From Leishmania infantum JPCM5 (Eukaryota > Euglenozoa > Kinetoplastea > Trypanosomatida > Trypanosomatidae), in NCBI RefSeq assembly GCF_000002875.2, contig NC_009416.2:1168501-1232500 (forward strand): 64,000 nt of DNA, written 5' to 3'. Below the pieces are notes generated by a model, which saw nothing but the letters and a program-made list of their open reading frames with translations, had not been told where the DNA came from and made no database searches. The translations under genes were made by a program, and so were the position numbers. Below are positions 46,848 through 57,274 of this stretch, one piece after another (positions within the stretch are counted from its first letter, which is position 1; the number at the start of each line of letters is the position of its first letter).

Positions 46848-49523
46848 ATGCTGCGGCGAGGGACTCCGCTGCTACGCGGCGCTGGCCTTTACGAGGGTGC
46901 TGTCGCACGAGCAACCACAGTGTACGGGCCTTTCGCGGCTGCTGCGCTGCGCAGCCGTCGGGGAGTGCTTGCGAAGCGGCAAGTGCTCGGCACGCATCCG
47001 TCGCTCAAGCCGTCGGTGCTGCCGGGCTATAGCGCTTGGTCGACGCAAGCACGCACGCTTGTGTGTATATCCTGGCTGCTGCGCACTCCAAGCTCCACCC
47101 CTCCCTCAGAGGACCAGAAAAAGAAGAAGTTTCAGAAGCGCTCGTGTGGCGCCACCTGTGTAGATAATTTACAAAAAGCGACAGTACTGCCAAGTGACGC
47201 GTCAGCTGCGCAAACGGGTGGCGATGGCGCCGGCGCTGCCAGCAGTGAGGGAGAGGTTGCCGCACAGAACGGCAGCGGCAACAAGAGCGAGACAGCTGGA
47301 GGGGAACGGAACAAGGAGAAGGGCAGCAGCAGCAGCAGCGGTGGTGGCTCCGCTGGCACTTTTGCTCGCCTCTCCGAAGACGAAGTGGAGGTGACTCATC
47401 GCCTGGGCATGGGCGAGCGGGTGGCGGCGGCAGGCCAGGAGGCCCAGAGGAGCCCACATCGCCCGCTGCCACCAGCGGATCAGCCTGCCTCGCCAGGAGA
47501 TGACATGCCATTCAACGCGGCGCAGAAGACGAGCGCAGGGGACGCCACGACAGAACCGGAGATATCAGCCAAGAAGGAAAAGCCTACGGCGAGCATCACC
47601 ACACCACCTCGCCTGGACGGGATTCAAATCTCGGAGAACGCGTCTGACATCCCCGTCGGCCGCGTTCTGTGGAAGATGTGGACCTACCTCTGGCCACACG
47701 GCGAGCCAAAGATCAAGATGCTCGTGGCCAGCAGTGTGTTGTGTGTGCTGGTGGCCAAGGTGCTGAGGGTGGCGGTTCCTTTCTGGTTCAAGACGATCGT
47801 GGACCTACTGGCCCCCACCACGGCAACAGCGGAGGCTGTGACGGTGGCCGGCCCGCTCACGGTAGGCGTGTTCGGGTGTGTTGTGGCGTACGGCATCTGC
47901 CGCATCACGACCTTCGTCTCCGAGGAGCTCAAGACGGTGCTATTCGCCCCGGTCGGCGGGCACGCCTCCACGAAGTTGTCGATGGAGATGTTCAACAAGC
48001 TGCACCAGCTCGACCTCGACTATCACCTCAGCCGCGAGACCGGCGTCCTGAGCAAAGACCTCGACCGCGGTAGCCGCGCGTTCTGGTCCTTGGCGTACGT
48101 GCTGCTCTTCATGATTGCTCCGACAATCTTCGAGATGGGGCTTGTATGCTATGCCCTCAACAGCCAGGCTGGCCCGCAGTTCATCGGCATTGCACTCATC
48201 GCGGTCTTCTCCTACGTGGCGTGGACCTTTTTGGTGACGAACTGGCGCTCGAAGTTTCGCACGCGCTACAACGCCCTTGAGAGCCGTGTCGGCGGGCTTA
48301 TCGTGGACTCGCTGCTCAACTACGAGACGATCAAGTACTTTGGCTCAGAGAAGTACGAGTCCGAGCGCATTCGCAAGGAAACGGAGAACATGAACAAGAA
48401 GCTTGTGATTCTTGATCAGACGATGGCGCTGCTGAACTTTGGGCAGCAGCTCATTTTCGTGGTGGCCAGTGTGCTGAGTCTGTACCTCGCCACGTGCGGT
48501 GTGCTGACGGGGGCGATGACGGTTGGCGACTTGGTGCTGGTGGACGCGCTCCTGATGCAGCTCTATATGCCGCTGAGCTACCTCGGCATGATTTACCGCG
48601 AGGTCCAGTCCAGCACGCAGAACATGCAGGCAATGATAGCCTTGCTAGACCAAAAGTCGAACGTGAAAGACAAGGCGGACGCGGAGACATACAAGTATAT
48701 CGACGGCACCATCGAGCTGCACGACGTCACCTTTGAGTACAAGAAAGAGCTCAACCGCCTCGTCCTGCGCAACCTCAGTCTCAAGATTCCAGGAGGTAAG
48801 ACAGTGGCCTTTGTCGGCCCTTCGGGGAGCGGCAAGAGCACCATCTTCCGCCTCCTCTTCCGCTTCTACGACCCCACTTCTGGGCAAGTGCTGCTGGACG
48901 GGCAGCCCCTCGACAAACTGCGCATGGAGAGCGTACGCAAGTGCATCGGGGTCATCCCACAAGATACGGTGCTCTTCAACGAGTCAGTTCGGTACAACAT
49001 CCGCTATGGCCGCATGGACGCGACGGATGCCGAGGTGGAGGCCGCAGCGAGGGCTGCAAGCCTGCACGACACCATAGCGCGCATGAGCGAAGGCTACGAC
49101 ACATCTGTCGGTGAGCGGGGCCTCAGGCTGAGCGGCGGCGAGAAGCAGCGCATTTCCATTGCGCGCGTTCTGCTGAGGGACCCTCCTATCCTACTAGCCG
49201 ACGAGGCCACCTCCGCACTCGACAGCATGACCGAGCTGAACGTGATGGAGACACTCAAGAACGCTACTGAGCGGACGCGGCGACGCACAATTGTCCTCGT
49301 CGCACACCGCCTCACGACCGTGAAGGAAGCCGACATTATCTTTGTGCTCGACGGCAAAGGTGGCCTTGCAGAGCAAGGCACCCATGCGGAGCTGCTGGAC
49401 AAGGGCGGCTTGTACGCTGCTATGTGGCATCAGCAGCTGAACGAACAGTATCAGGCTACCGGCGGTGCCGCACCCGAAGACGCGCACGCGACGGATGCGA
49501 AGCCCACTGCCACAAACGGCTGA
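46848..49523 (+). CDS. ABCB3: Mitochondrial ABC half-transporter, Atm1/ABCB7 type (Leishmania ABCB3-like)
   Basis: Atm1/ABCB7 exporters of the mitochondrial inner membrane export a sulfur/glutathione compound needed for cytosolic Fe-S assembly; Leishmania ABCB3 is also linked to haem (from memory). The 891-residue product begins with an Arg-rich, acid-poor MLRRGTPLLRG that fits a presequence, then a roughly 260-residue low-complexity extension. The membrane domain covers about 270-590. The nucleotide-binding domain has Walker A GPSGSGKST (657-665), signature LSGGEKQR (761-768), Walker B ILLADEATSALD (781-792) and the H-loop VAHRL. Atm1-like blocks include TFVSEELKT and DLDYHLSRETGVLSKDLDRG. 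The start is the first Met with a plausible targeting sequence. It is longer than yeast Atm1 (690) because of the N-terminal extension. Confidence 0.9.
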   Translation: MLRRGTPLLRGAGLYEGAVARATTVYGPFAAAALRSRRGVLAKRQVLGTHPSLKPSVLPGYSAWSTQARTLVCISWLLRTPSSTPPSEDQKKKKFQKRSCGATCVDNLQKATVLPSDASAAQTGGDGAGAASSEGEVAAQNGSGNKSETAGGERNKEKGSSSSSGGGSAGTFARLSEDEVEVTHRLGMGERVAAAGQEAQRSPHRPLPPADQPASPGDDMPFNAAQKTSAGDATTEPEISAKKEKPTASITTPPRLDGIQISENASDIPVGRVLWKMWTYLWPHGEPKIKMLVASSVLCVLVAKVLRVAVPFWFKTIVDLLAPTTATAEAVTVAGPLTVGVFGCVVAYGICRITTFVSEELKTVLFAPVGGHASTKLSMEMFNKLHQLDLDYHLSRETGVLSKDLDRGSRAFWSLAYVLLFMIAPTIFEMGLVCYALNSQAGPQFIGIALIAVFSYVAWTFLVTNWRSKFRTRYNALESRVGGLIVDSLLNYETIKYFGSEKYESERIRKETENMNKKLVILDQTMALLNFGQQLIFVVASVLSLYLATCGVLTGAMTVGDLVLVDALLMQLYMPLSYLGMIYREVQSSTQNMQAMIALLDQKSNVKDKADAETYKYIDGTIELHDVTFEYKKELNRLVLRNLSLKIPGGKTVAFVGPSGSGKSTIFRLLFRFYDPTSGQVLLDGQPLDKLRMESVRKCIGVIPQDTVLFNESVRYNIRYGRMDATDAEVEAAARAASLHDTIARMSEGYDTSVGERGLRLSGGEKQRISIARVLLRDPPILLADEATSALDSMTELNVMETLKNATERTRRRTIVLVAHRLTTVKEADIIFVLDGKGGLAEQGTHAELLDKGGLYAAMWHQQLNEQYQATGGAAPEDAHATDAKPTATNG

Positions 49524-50591
49524 GCGGGGTGCGGGGTCTCTCGCTGCAGTGAGGCGCGCCTCACCCGCTTACCCATACAGTACTCTTTTCGGTATCGTTG
49601 TTGGCTGAGTGCGAGGAAGTGTGGGTGGTGGTGGTGAAGGCGAGGGAGCAAAGCAGTGCTTGGAGGTTGGCACACACTAGCAAGAACGACTCGTGTGGTC
49701 ACGCAGGCGGCACAGCAGTTCATCAAGCGCGCACTTGGGAGTGACCTCCTCCCGCTCTTCTCCCTACGCGGGTGCGCATCTCTCTTTCTTTGCATGTGTA
49801 CGCCTCTGTGGATTGCCGATCTCGTCCTGCTTATGTGCGTGTGTCGCGGTGCGAGGGGCGATGATGGGGGTGGGGCACGCTGCCAGATGGGTGACTGGAA
49901 GGAATGGCTTCGGTGCAGCTCTTGCTTTTTCGTCTTCCTTGTGTGTGTGCGTGTGCCAGGAGGTGGGAGACCGAGGACCCTTAACGCCAACTCATGAGCG
50001 CCGCCTCCACCGCATCCCTTTTATCTTTTCGCTCCTTATGTTCTCTCTCTCAATACATTTTTTCCATCTCTTTCACTCGCTCTCTATCTCAGATTGCCCC
50101 CTCCCCCCTCCCCCTCCTCATCGACGCCATCTTCGCCGTTGTGATTCGGCTTGCTCACAGATTGCCAAACTTCTTCTTTTCTTCAATTTGTGTATCTCTT
50201 GTTGTGAGCGTGTGAGTGTCTCTCTCTAACTGTTATGGTCTAGTGAGAAAAGTGGGTACACGGCATTAGGCGGTGAAAGAGGGCTCAAAGGGCACTCAGC
50301 AGCGACGGAAGCAAGCTCGACCGCATGGAATGCATACGAATACACGCAAAACGTACACCGACGCTGCAATACAGACGGGCAGTGATGACGACGGTGCTTG
50401 TGTGACTAAGTCGCGCATGAAAAGCGCGCACACACACACATACACAGATATACGCACCTCTCCTTTTTCCTTCCTTCCAAATACTCTCTTGTCGCTGTAC
50501 GGTTGCTTACCGAGACCGGCATCGTCTCCGTTGCCTTGCCCTTTCTCACCTACTTTGCCTTGCGCTCTTCCGCACAATGTCTCTGTTCTCC

Positions 50592-51186
50592 CTCACCGTG
50601 TCCACGCCGCCACAGCACACACGTTGAGCCCCGCCCCGCCCGCCCCGTCAGAGACCCATCGCACGCCGCGAAGCAGCCGCGCACACGCGTGGCGGCAATG
50701 CGCCAGCTCAGGCATGCGGGCAGCGTCTGCGCCCCAAACACCTCCCGCCCCCGCCTCGCAGGCTGCCTCACCGTCGCCCCCAGCCATGCTGACCGCCACG
50801 CGATGCATCGCCCGAGGTCGCTCAGGCTTCCCTACACCAGCAGGCAGTGCGAGGGCCGGGTGGGACACGTTCGAGTCACGCTGACACTCCGCCCAGCATA
50901 CGGACGGCACAGGCGTGCGCACAGTGGCGGATCTCTCCCCAACGCAGCGCCATCCAGCACCTCACCGCCGACATCATTAGCGATAAGTCGCTCTGGCCCC
51001 CCTACGTCGTAGGCGCCTGACCCTGCCACCATGAAGGGTGGCTCGGCGCCGGCATGTATAAGGGGACTGCCAGGCCTCTCCACCGAGTGGGTGCTGCTGG
51101 GCCTTGATGCCGCGCACCGAGGTGCCGCCCTCCCGTCATCACAGTTTGAGAGAAAGGAGAGGAAAACAAAAATAACTGCTTATCGA
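50592..51186 (+). mobile_element. SIDER-like short retroposon, copy C (full length)
   Basis: The 595-bp unit is nearly identical to the reverse complement of 26515-27109. On this strand it runs from CTCACCGTGTCC to an A-rich end (about 51148-51180). It lies about 1.07 kb after the transporter stop codon, in the opposite relative orientation to copy B with respect to the transcription unit. The flanks of B and C differ except for about 16 imperfectly similar bases at the A-rich end. Family identity is inferred and needs comparison with SIDER1/SIDER2 consensus sequences. Confidence 0.75.
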
Positions 51187-51727
51187 GTCTGTTACTCACG
51201 TCTTCTCGCTTGAGGGCTTGTGCGTGTATGCCGTGCGCGTTCTCTGTCTCAACCCCCTCTCCCCTGTCACCACGACGGCGACACATGAGTGGGGCCGCCG
51301 ACTTACAGTTTCTGCCAACGACTCCCTCTTTCCTCGCTAGGCGGCGTACAGGAAAAGCCGAGCAAGCGATGTGAATGCGCAGGAACGTGTGCGTACGAGT
51401 TGGGGGAGGGGGGAGGTAGAGGCTGAGGCGATCGTTGCATGGTGGATGTTGCCCATTCCGCACACGTCGTTTGTATCTCATCCTTTCACCTCTAGCATCA
51501 AGATGTGGGCGCACCTGTCCGTGCTTCTTTTGCCTGTTGCCTTGCTGCTCTTCGCGCCTGCCTCTGGAAGACTTGTCCGGCACCGCTCGAGCACGGCTTC
51601 TCCTGCTCCTGCGCTGCCTTCCACAACACCGACGCGCACGCATTTGTACGCCTTCGGCAACGCGGATGCCCGCCGCACGCTCTCACCGCCGTTTTCGCTC
51701 TCCCTTTCTCTGCCTTCCTGTGGTTCA

Positions 51728-51728
51728 G
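51728..51728 (+). promoter_or_regulatory. Probable spliced-leader acceptor of the 1596-aa gene
   Basis: The tract CTCTCCCTTTCTCTGCCTTCC (about 51698-51718) is followed by GGTTCAG with G at 51728. No other ATG lies between this site and 51805, which fixes the start although the open frame continues to 51505. Confidence 0.6.
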
Positions 51729-51804
51729 GGGACCACGCCATCCTTTTGATTGCCGTGAGGTGCCACGGACACGCACACGCATACACATACGCACACACGA
51801 AAGA

Positions 51805-54800
51805 ATGCGGAGAGGCGGTGGAGAGAGAAGCGGGGCGGAACGCTTGCTTTCCTCTGCATCCACTCCCACGACGGTGGAACGCTCAGTGTCGCCCTTCACC
51901 TCCCTAGACACCTCCTTCGCCCAATCACTCAACGGCTACGGTGACTACGACGAAGACTCGACCGCCTTCGCATCACCAGGGTCGTTTTCTCCACACGCGT
52001 ACCACTCGCACACGAAATCGCTGACGCCGACTCCTCCGCCGTCAGCGGTGGCTTCTCCTATGCTTATTCTAGGAGACGCATCCGATTCCGCTGCGCTCGA
52101 CCGCGAGGTACAGCCGGAAGAGCAGCACATCGAAGAGTTCGTGCCACTCCCTGCGAAGTCGTCCCAAGTGCTTCCGGCGCTGTCGTTTCACAGCTCATTT
52201 TTCTCGTACACAACAGATTCATCAATTTCAGCCGAGCCTCTGCTCACGTCCAAGTCTCCAGCGCTCGTCACGTATCCTTCCAGCACTGCATCACCAGGCG
52301 GAAGAGCGCCGTTGCAACGGACAGGGTCATCGTCGCCACAGAGTCAGCCCTCGGCACCTGCTTCCTTGAGCGCAGTACACGAGGCAGGGCAGAGTCCCGA
52401 CGTGAAGGAAGAGAAAACGTTCCCTTTTTCTTCGTCCCTATCGTCTTCCGCAGTGCTGGCGGAGATACAGACCACGATCTCTCAGCTGACCACGTCCTCC
52501 TTTCCCATGCCGCCGCCCCTTGTCGCGGCGAGTGCGATGACGACGCAGGTGCTGCCTTGTTGCACAGACGACGAGGGGCAGCATTGCAGCCGCGCTTCAT
52601 CGCCCGCCATGGCATCCTCGCCGCTGTCACCGTGGGCTCCGCGAACAGCAGATAGGCCGCAAGCTGAGGAACGCGAGCTGAGGCGCAGCGGGTCATCGGC
52701 GAAAGACCCAGGTGCTGCCGATACCGTGTTGACACTGCCGTTGACAGCGCTGGACGAATTGCCGCCACCAACCCCGCTGTCGTCCTCGTCGTTCTTCTCC
52801 GCCTCCCCATCGGTTGCGTCGCCGCTGTCGGCCGTGGCCGCCTCACTCAATGAGACGCCCGTCCGTGCATCTCTGTCCCATCTGGCCACAAGCCTTCTTT
52901 ATGCGGACGGTGCAGATCCCCTGGCGGACGAGCGGCACACACAGAGCCGCATCAACACCGCGGCGCTGCCGTGGGTGCCGATGCTGCTGCCGACCATGCC
53001 AGGCCCGAAGCGCAGACAGCAGCGGGGGACAAATACGCTCCCCCCACATGCGGAGGGCCACGGCGATGCACAATGCGTCGCTCAAGCCGATGATAAGCCA
53101 GCGGCGAAGCGGAGGCGGACGAGGAAGGGAACCAAGGAGGAGGCGTCGACGACTGGCGAGGTGGTCTTGATCGCGGAGAGGGGCATGCCGGCTCCAGCGC
53201 CACTTCCGCAACCACCTTCAGCGAGGCGGAGGCGGACATCCAAGACAGCAACGAAGGACGCTCATCAGAGCGCGGCTCCGACAAGGGTAAGCAAGGATGC
53301 CAGACTTGCACCAATGCCGAGGGCAGAAGCACCACTTGACCAGAAAGAGAACTGTGACGGTGCACAAGGCCTTAAAGAGTCTTCGAAGGACCACTCGTCT
53401 GCATCCCGCACCGAACCGGGGCACATCTCTCTACCACCAAACTCCGCGAAGCCGTCCACGGCACTCCATCCACAAGAGCTGATGGTCCTGGCTGGTGACG
53501 TGCCCCTATCCCACCTATTCGCGACCAGCAGTGACTTGAACGCGGACTCCAAGTCCACGGCGCCTGCCGCTTGCCAACCCCCAGCTGCTCCATCAGTGCC
53601 GTCGCAGTCACAAAGGGAGAGGTGGAGGAGGACGCGTTTCCGGAAGGCCGGAGTTCCACAGACTGCGGCGGCAGCTGTGGAAGATGGCGCCGCACCATCG
53701 GCGGGGCGGGTTGCTGCGGAAGCGTCCCGAGAGGAGGCGGAGCCAGCCCCCGCAGCCGCAACCTCATTACCACTGTGTCTGTCATCACCGCGAGCGCCCC
53801 AACTGCCTGCACGCTCGGAAAAGCTCGACGGCAGCGGTGCGAAGGCCGAGTTGCCAGCTAGCGGTGATACCTCGGCAGCACGGAGTCTTGGCGCGGCAAG
53901 AAGAGGAAAAACATCGACATTCTCACTGACGCTTCCAGCCCGGAAACGGAGAACATTGCAGACGACACCCGCTGTCACTACTGAAACCCCGTCATCCACA
54001 GGGGGCGGCGACACCAGCGGCTCCGATGGCGCCGTCACGCATGTTGCATCCACCTCGAAGCGTGCCGCCGATGTACAGCCATCGCTTCTGCAGGCATGGT
54101 GGTCTGCAGTGTGCACCTCTGCATCATCCTCGGAGTCGGGCCGATCCTGCTTGTGGGTTGAACTGTCGGAGGGATATCAAGAGGCCCACGGGACACTGCT
54201 GCGTCAGGTCCTCGTTTACTGGGGATGGCTTCATAGCGAGAGCTCCGTCACCCACCGCGGAGGTCTGGAGCTGCCGACTGGTGCCTCGACTCTGTCAAGT
54301 TCCACACCAAAGTGCACGAGCCGCAAGCGCGCGCGTGACAGGAAGCGCAGCGAGACCAGCGCTGCCGGTGCAAGCGCGCAGCTTGAACGCACGGACAGGA
54401 GAGCCAATAATGGTTTGGTGGTGCTGCTTTGCCCATCGCCACTGCCCATGGAGGAGGCGCTGCGGTGGTGGACGCAGCGCGCGCATGTGGAGCACAGCTT
54501 TATGCCACCGCTACTGGCCGTCTCCATGTCAGCGGACCCTCAATCGAGTGTCCTAGGGAGTTCTGATCGAGTGCCTAGCGCTTCCCGGGTGGCGCCGACG
54601 CCGGAGGAGGAGTATGAGCTGCTCAGGGGCGCGATTCAGCTGGCATCAAGCGTGTACTGCACTGACGCGGCTCGCAGTCTCGCGGTGTCGTGCACCGCCG
54701 CCGGGCACGCTGCACTAGCACAACTCTTGTCGCTGAATCAGGTATTCGATAGTTTGCAGGTCTGCGCCGACGCGCTCAGGTCTGCCGCGGGCTTACCTTC

Positions 54801-56595
54801 CACTTCCTCACTTGTGCAGACGCCCCTGGAAGAAGATGCTGACGTGGGCAGTCTGACCGCGGTCTTGGCTGTTACCGCGCTTGTGCAAGGCACGGACAGT
54901 GGCAGTGGCAGCGCAAAGGAGGGGCGGCGTGCTGCTTCGCTGCAGGAGCGGTACTTTGCAGAGCTATGCCGGTGGAACGGCTTGGCTGCCGCACTGCAGC
55001 GACAGCCGCGGCGACCGCAGCTCGTTCTCCGCCGCGTTCGTGTGGACCCGCTGCACCGAAACGGTGGCGCATCGAAGAGAAAAAAAACGCCGGTCGGTCC
55101 TACTGTACCGCCTTCGGCTTTGATGGACGCCAGCGAGGGGGTGCTGTACGCTCCGAGTGTCGCCGGCTCCTCGCTGCTGCCAGAAGAACGGCGTCAGTGG
55201 GTCACGTATGGGATGGTTCTGCCCGCCACGCGCAACGAGGACACATTTGCAAGCAGTGCGCGTCGTGAGGACCGTGTACTGGCGTCGCAGCCACCGCCGG
55301 TGGCGCTCGCGCCGGCGCACCTATCCGCTCTTCACCTCTTCGGCCGAGTGCTGTTCACTCCCGGCAACTACGCGACAGCGGTGAACGTTGTGGAATCTTA
55401 CGCACGTGTATCGCAGCAGTGCTTGACGGACTACATCTCCGACTACAGCTGCGTCATGACAGGCCCGCTGCGCTATTCTGTGTCGGCAACGATTCGACGC
55501 TATTTGCAGGTGCGCGTGGTAGTGGAGCTGGCGCCGTTGCTAGCGTTGGTGAGCAACGGGGCCGCTGCGCAGCCGCTAGCCTCGACGAGGCTCTCGGCTG
55601 CTGGCGCTTGCATTTCACCTCCGAGCACATCGACTTTGTTAGCTCCTGTGGCGCTTTTCGCCCGCTCGAAATGGCGCACTGTCGTGCTGAGCTTGTCCTG
55701 CACGTGCAAACCCCGCTTATATGAACAGGTGCCTCGCACGGACGATGGCGTGAAGGTGTGCCGCCACGTCGCGGAGCTCTTTCACTACTTCACCACCCAG
55801 CAGTTTTCTGTAGTAGGCCATCAGGCGGTGCAGCGAGAGCAGCCACTGCCGCAGCACCAGGTTCAGAGAGCACTAGCTCGAGTCGACCCGATGCTTTATT
55901 CACGGAGTCTCCCACCCCTATCACCGCGTACTACGTCATCAGAGAAGCGGCAGCTGTCACATCGCAGCCGCACGAGCACGAGCACCAGCAGCTCCAACTC
56001 GAGCACCAACGCCATTTTGAGCAGCTTGCCCTTGCCGGCGCTCTACACGCGCTTCTTCGACCTCTGTGCCGCTTCAGAGGGGACTGCCCGTAAGCAAGAG
56101 AAGAATGAAGTCTCTGGATCGGATAGCACAGACTCCGCATCCCCGGCACGGCCTCCAGCGCGGTGCCGTTCGCTGCAACGCAGCGCGACCGCCGCACTGT
56201 CGCCTGCGACACCGAGTAAGGCACCACGGACAAGGCCTTCGAAGAAGGCACAGCGCTCCTCCACAGCGGCAGCGGCCAATGCTTCGGTGACCTCCTCGGT
56301 GGCCGCCTCAGCAGCGGGCACAGACTTCCACACTCAAGCGCTCCAGTACGCGCTGCGGCTTCTGCAAGAGCGTCTGCGCGACGGCAGCGGAGAGAGGACT
56401 GCGGATGGCGGTGCGGCATCCCTTGCAGCAGCAGCAGCCACGGGAGACGGTGGGTTGCTGTTCCGCCCCAGCGGTCCGTCACCACCCGCGCTCGCACGGA
56501 AGCGCACCCGCTCAGAGGACGTTAGTCCAGGAGAGACAGAGCATGCGCGGGCACTACGACTGGTGGAACAGCTGCTGCGCGATCAGCTACGCTGA
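51805..56595 (+). CDS. Hypothetical 1596-aa protein, disordered basic N-half and conserved-looking core
   Basis: The product is 1596 residues. Residues 1 to about 750 are Ser/Pro/Thr/Ala-rich with several strongly basic clusters (KRRRTRKG, ARRRRTSK, ERWRRTRFRK, RKRRTLQT) that look like nuclear localisation or nucleic-acid-binding patches. A better-ordered core at about 760-1340 has regular hydrophobic spacing (LWVELSEGYQEAHG, LVLLCPSPLPMEEALRWW, FGRVLFTPGNYATAVNVVESYARV). The C-terminal 250 residues are Ser/Thr-rich and end in a leucine-rich helix (RALRLVEQLLRDQLR). I do not recognise a domain. A nuclear location is inferred from the basic patches only. Codon use is GC-rich and uninterrupted over 4.8 kb, which supports a real gene. 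Confidence 0.72.
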   Translation: MRRGGGERSGAERLLSSASTPTTVERSVSPFTSLDTSFAQSLNGYGDYDEDSTAFASPGSFSPHAYHSHTKSLTPTPPPSAVASPMLILGDASDSAALDREVQPEEQHIEEFVPLPAKSSQVLPALSFHSSFFSYTTDSSISAEPLLTSKSPALVTYPSSTASPGGRAPLQRTGSSSPQSQPSAPASLSAVHEAGQSPDVKEEKTFPFSSSLSSSAVLAEIQTTISQLTTSSFPMPPPLVAASAMTTQVLPCCTDDEGQHCSRASSPAMASSPLSPWAPRTADRPQAEERELRRSGSSAKDPGAADTVLTLPLTALDELPPPTPLSSSSFFSASPSVASPLSAVAASLNETPVRASLSHLATSLLYADGADPLADERHTQSRINTAALPWVPMLLPTMPGPKRRQQRGTNTLPPHAEGHGDAQCVAQADDKPAAKRRRTRKGTKEEASTTGEVVLIAERGMPAPAPLPQPPSARRRRTSKTATKDAHQSAAPTRVSKDARLAPMPRAEAPLDQKENCDGAQGLKESSKDHSSASRTEPGHISLPPNSAKPSTALHPQELMVLAGDVPLSHLFATSSDLNADSKSTAPAACQPPAAPSVPSQSQRERWRRTRFRKAGVPQTAAAAVEDGAAPSAGRVAAEASREEAEPAPAAATSLPLCLSSPRAPQLPARSEKLDGSGAKAELPASGDTSAARSLGAARRGKTSTFSLTLPARKRRTLQTTPAVTTETPSSTGGGDTSGSDGAVTHVASTSKRAADVQPSLLQAWWSAVCTSASSSESGRSCLWVELSEGYQEAHGTLLRQVLVYWGWLHSESSVTHRGGLELPTGASTLSSSTPKCTSRKRARDRKRSETSAAGASAQLERTDRRANNGLVVLLCPSPLPMEEALRWWTQRAHVEHSFMPPLLAVSMSADPQSSVLGSSDRVPSASRVAPTPEEEYELLRGAIQLASSVYCTDAARSLAVSCTAAGHAALAQLLSLNQVFDSLQVCADALRSAAGLPSTSSLVQTPLEEDADVGSLTAVLAVTALVQGTDSGSGSAKEGRRAASLQERYFAELCRWNGLAAALQRQPRRPQLVLRRVRVDPLHRNGGASKRKKTPVGPTVPPSALMDASEGVLYAPSVAGSSLLPEERRQWVTYGMVLPATRNEDTFASSARREDRVLASQPPPVALAPAHLSALHLFGRVLFTPGNYATAVNVVESYARVSQQCLTDYISDYSCVMTGPLRYSVSATIRRYLQVRVVVELAPLLALVSNGAAAQPLASTRLSAAGACISPPSTSTLLAPVALFARSKWRTVVLSLSCTCKPRLYEQVPRTDDGVKVCRHVAELFHYFTTQQFSVVGHQAVQREQPLPQHQVQRALARVDPMLYSRSLPPLSPRTTSSEKRQLSHRSRTSTSTSSSNSSTNAILSSLPLPALYTRFFDLCAASEGTARKQEKNEVSGSDSTDSASPARPPARCRSLQRSATAALSPATPSKAPRTRPSKKAQRSSTAAAANASVTSSVAASAAGTDFHTQALQYALRLLQERLRDGSGERTADGGAASLAAAAATGDGGLLFRPSGPSPPALARKRTRSEDVSPGETEHARALRLVEQLLRDQLR

Positions 56596-57274
56596 CGGCG
56601 CCGCAAGGGCACGCGCCTGCGTGCGCTCGCGCTTTGCACGCAGATGGAGGGCTTGGCAGGCGGTCTTGCAGAGGGGGTGGGCGGGTGGGGTGAGACGAGC
56701 AGAGTCTTGCACGGGAGCATGCACAGCCTGCATCAGTGCAGCTGATCTTCTTGCCTTGCTCACATACAGACGCACAAGCGCTTTTACTGTGCACAAGCAC
56801 ACGAGCAACGCTCATGTGCCGCGCGCGCAGGTCGACCCATCGCCAGGAGATGGGCGCCGTGCGTGGCGACTTCAGCAACTAGGATCCAGAAGCACCATGC
56901 ACCACTTGGAGTCAGGATGGGCACCCTTGTTCTTCCCTTGCGTGCCCGACACTGACGGGTGCCAGCCTGGCTTTGCACCACACTCACAAGCAGTCAGATG
57001 CGAGCGTTTGTTTCACTTTGACAAGGCCGTGTGACGCGTGCCACATGTCTTCTGTACTGCTCTCCAACTCATCTGCTCTTCTCGCACCCGCATACGGACC
57101 TGTCTGCGTCTTGCTTGGATTGTCGTGTGCGTGTGGATGCGCATTCGTGTGCGGGGAGGACGCTGGCACACACAGAGGTCATCGCTCGGCAACGCACACG
57201 CGCTTGCCTACCGGAGAGACTAACGACCTCCCTCTTCCTCTGACGCACAGGCGACGAGCACCCATACGTACACG
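56596..57274 (+). other. Intergenic region, no gene seen
   Basis: Several short frames without features. Pyrimidine-rich stretches at 57225-57240 precede the ATG at 57275-57278. Confidence 0.5.

Larger units (their letters stand above)
49524..51804 (+). other. 2.3-kb intergenic region with SIDER-like element
   Basis: Contains SIDER-like copy C at 50592-51186. The rest is TG-rich then T/C-rich (50020-50130) sequence with no supported gene, ending at the splice acceptor at 51728. Confidence 0.6.
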
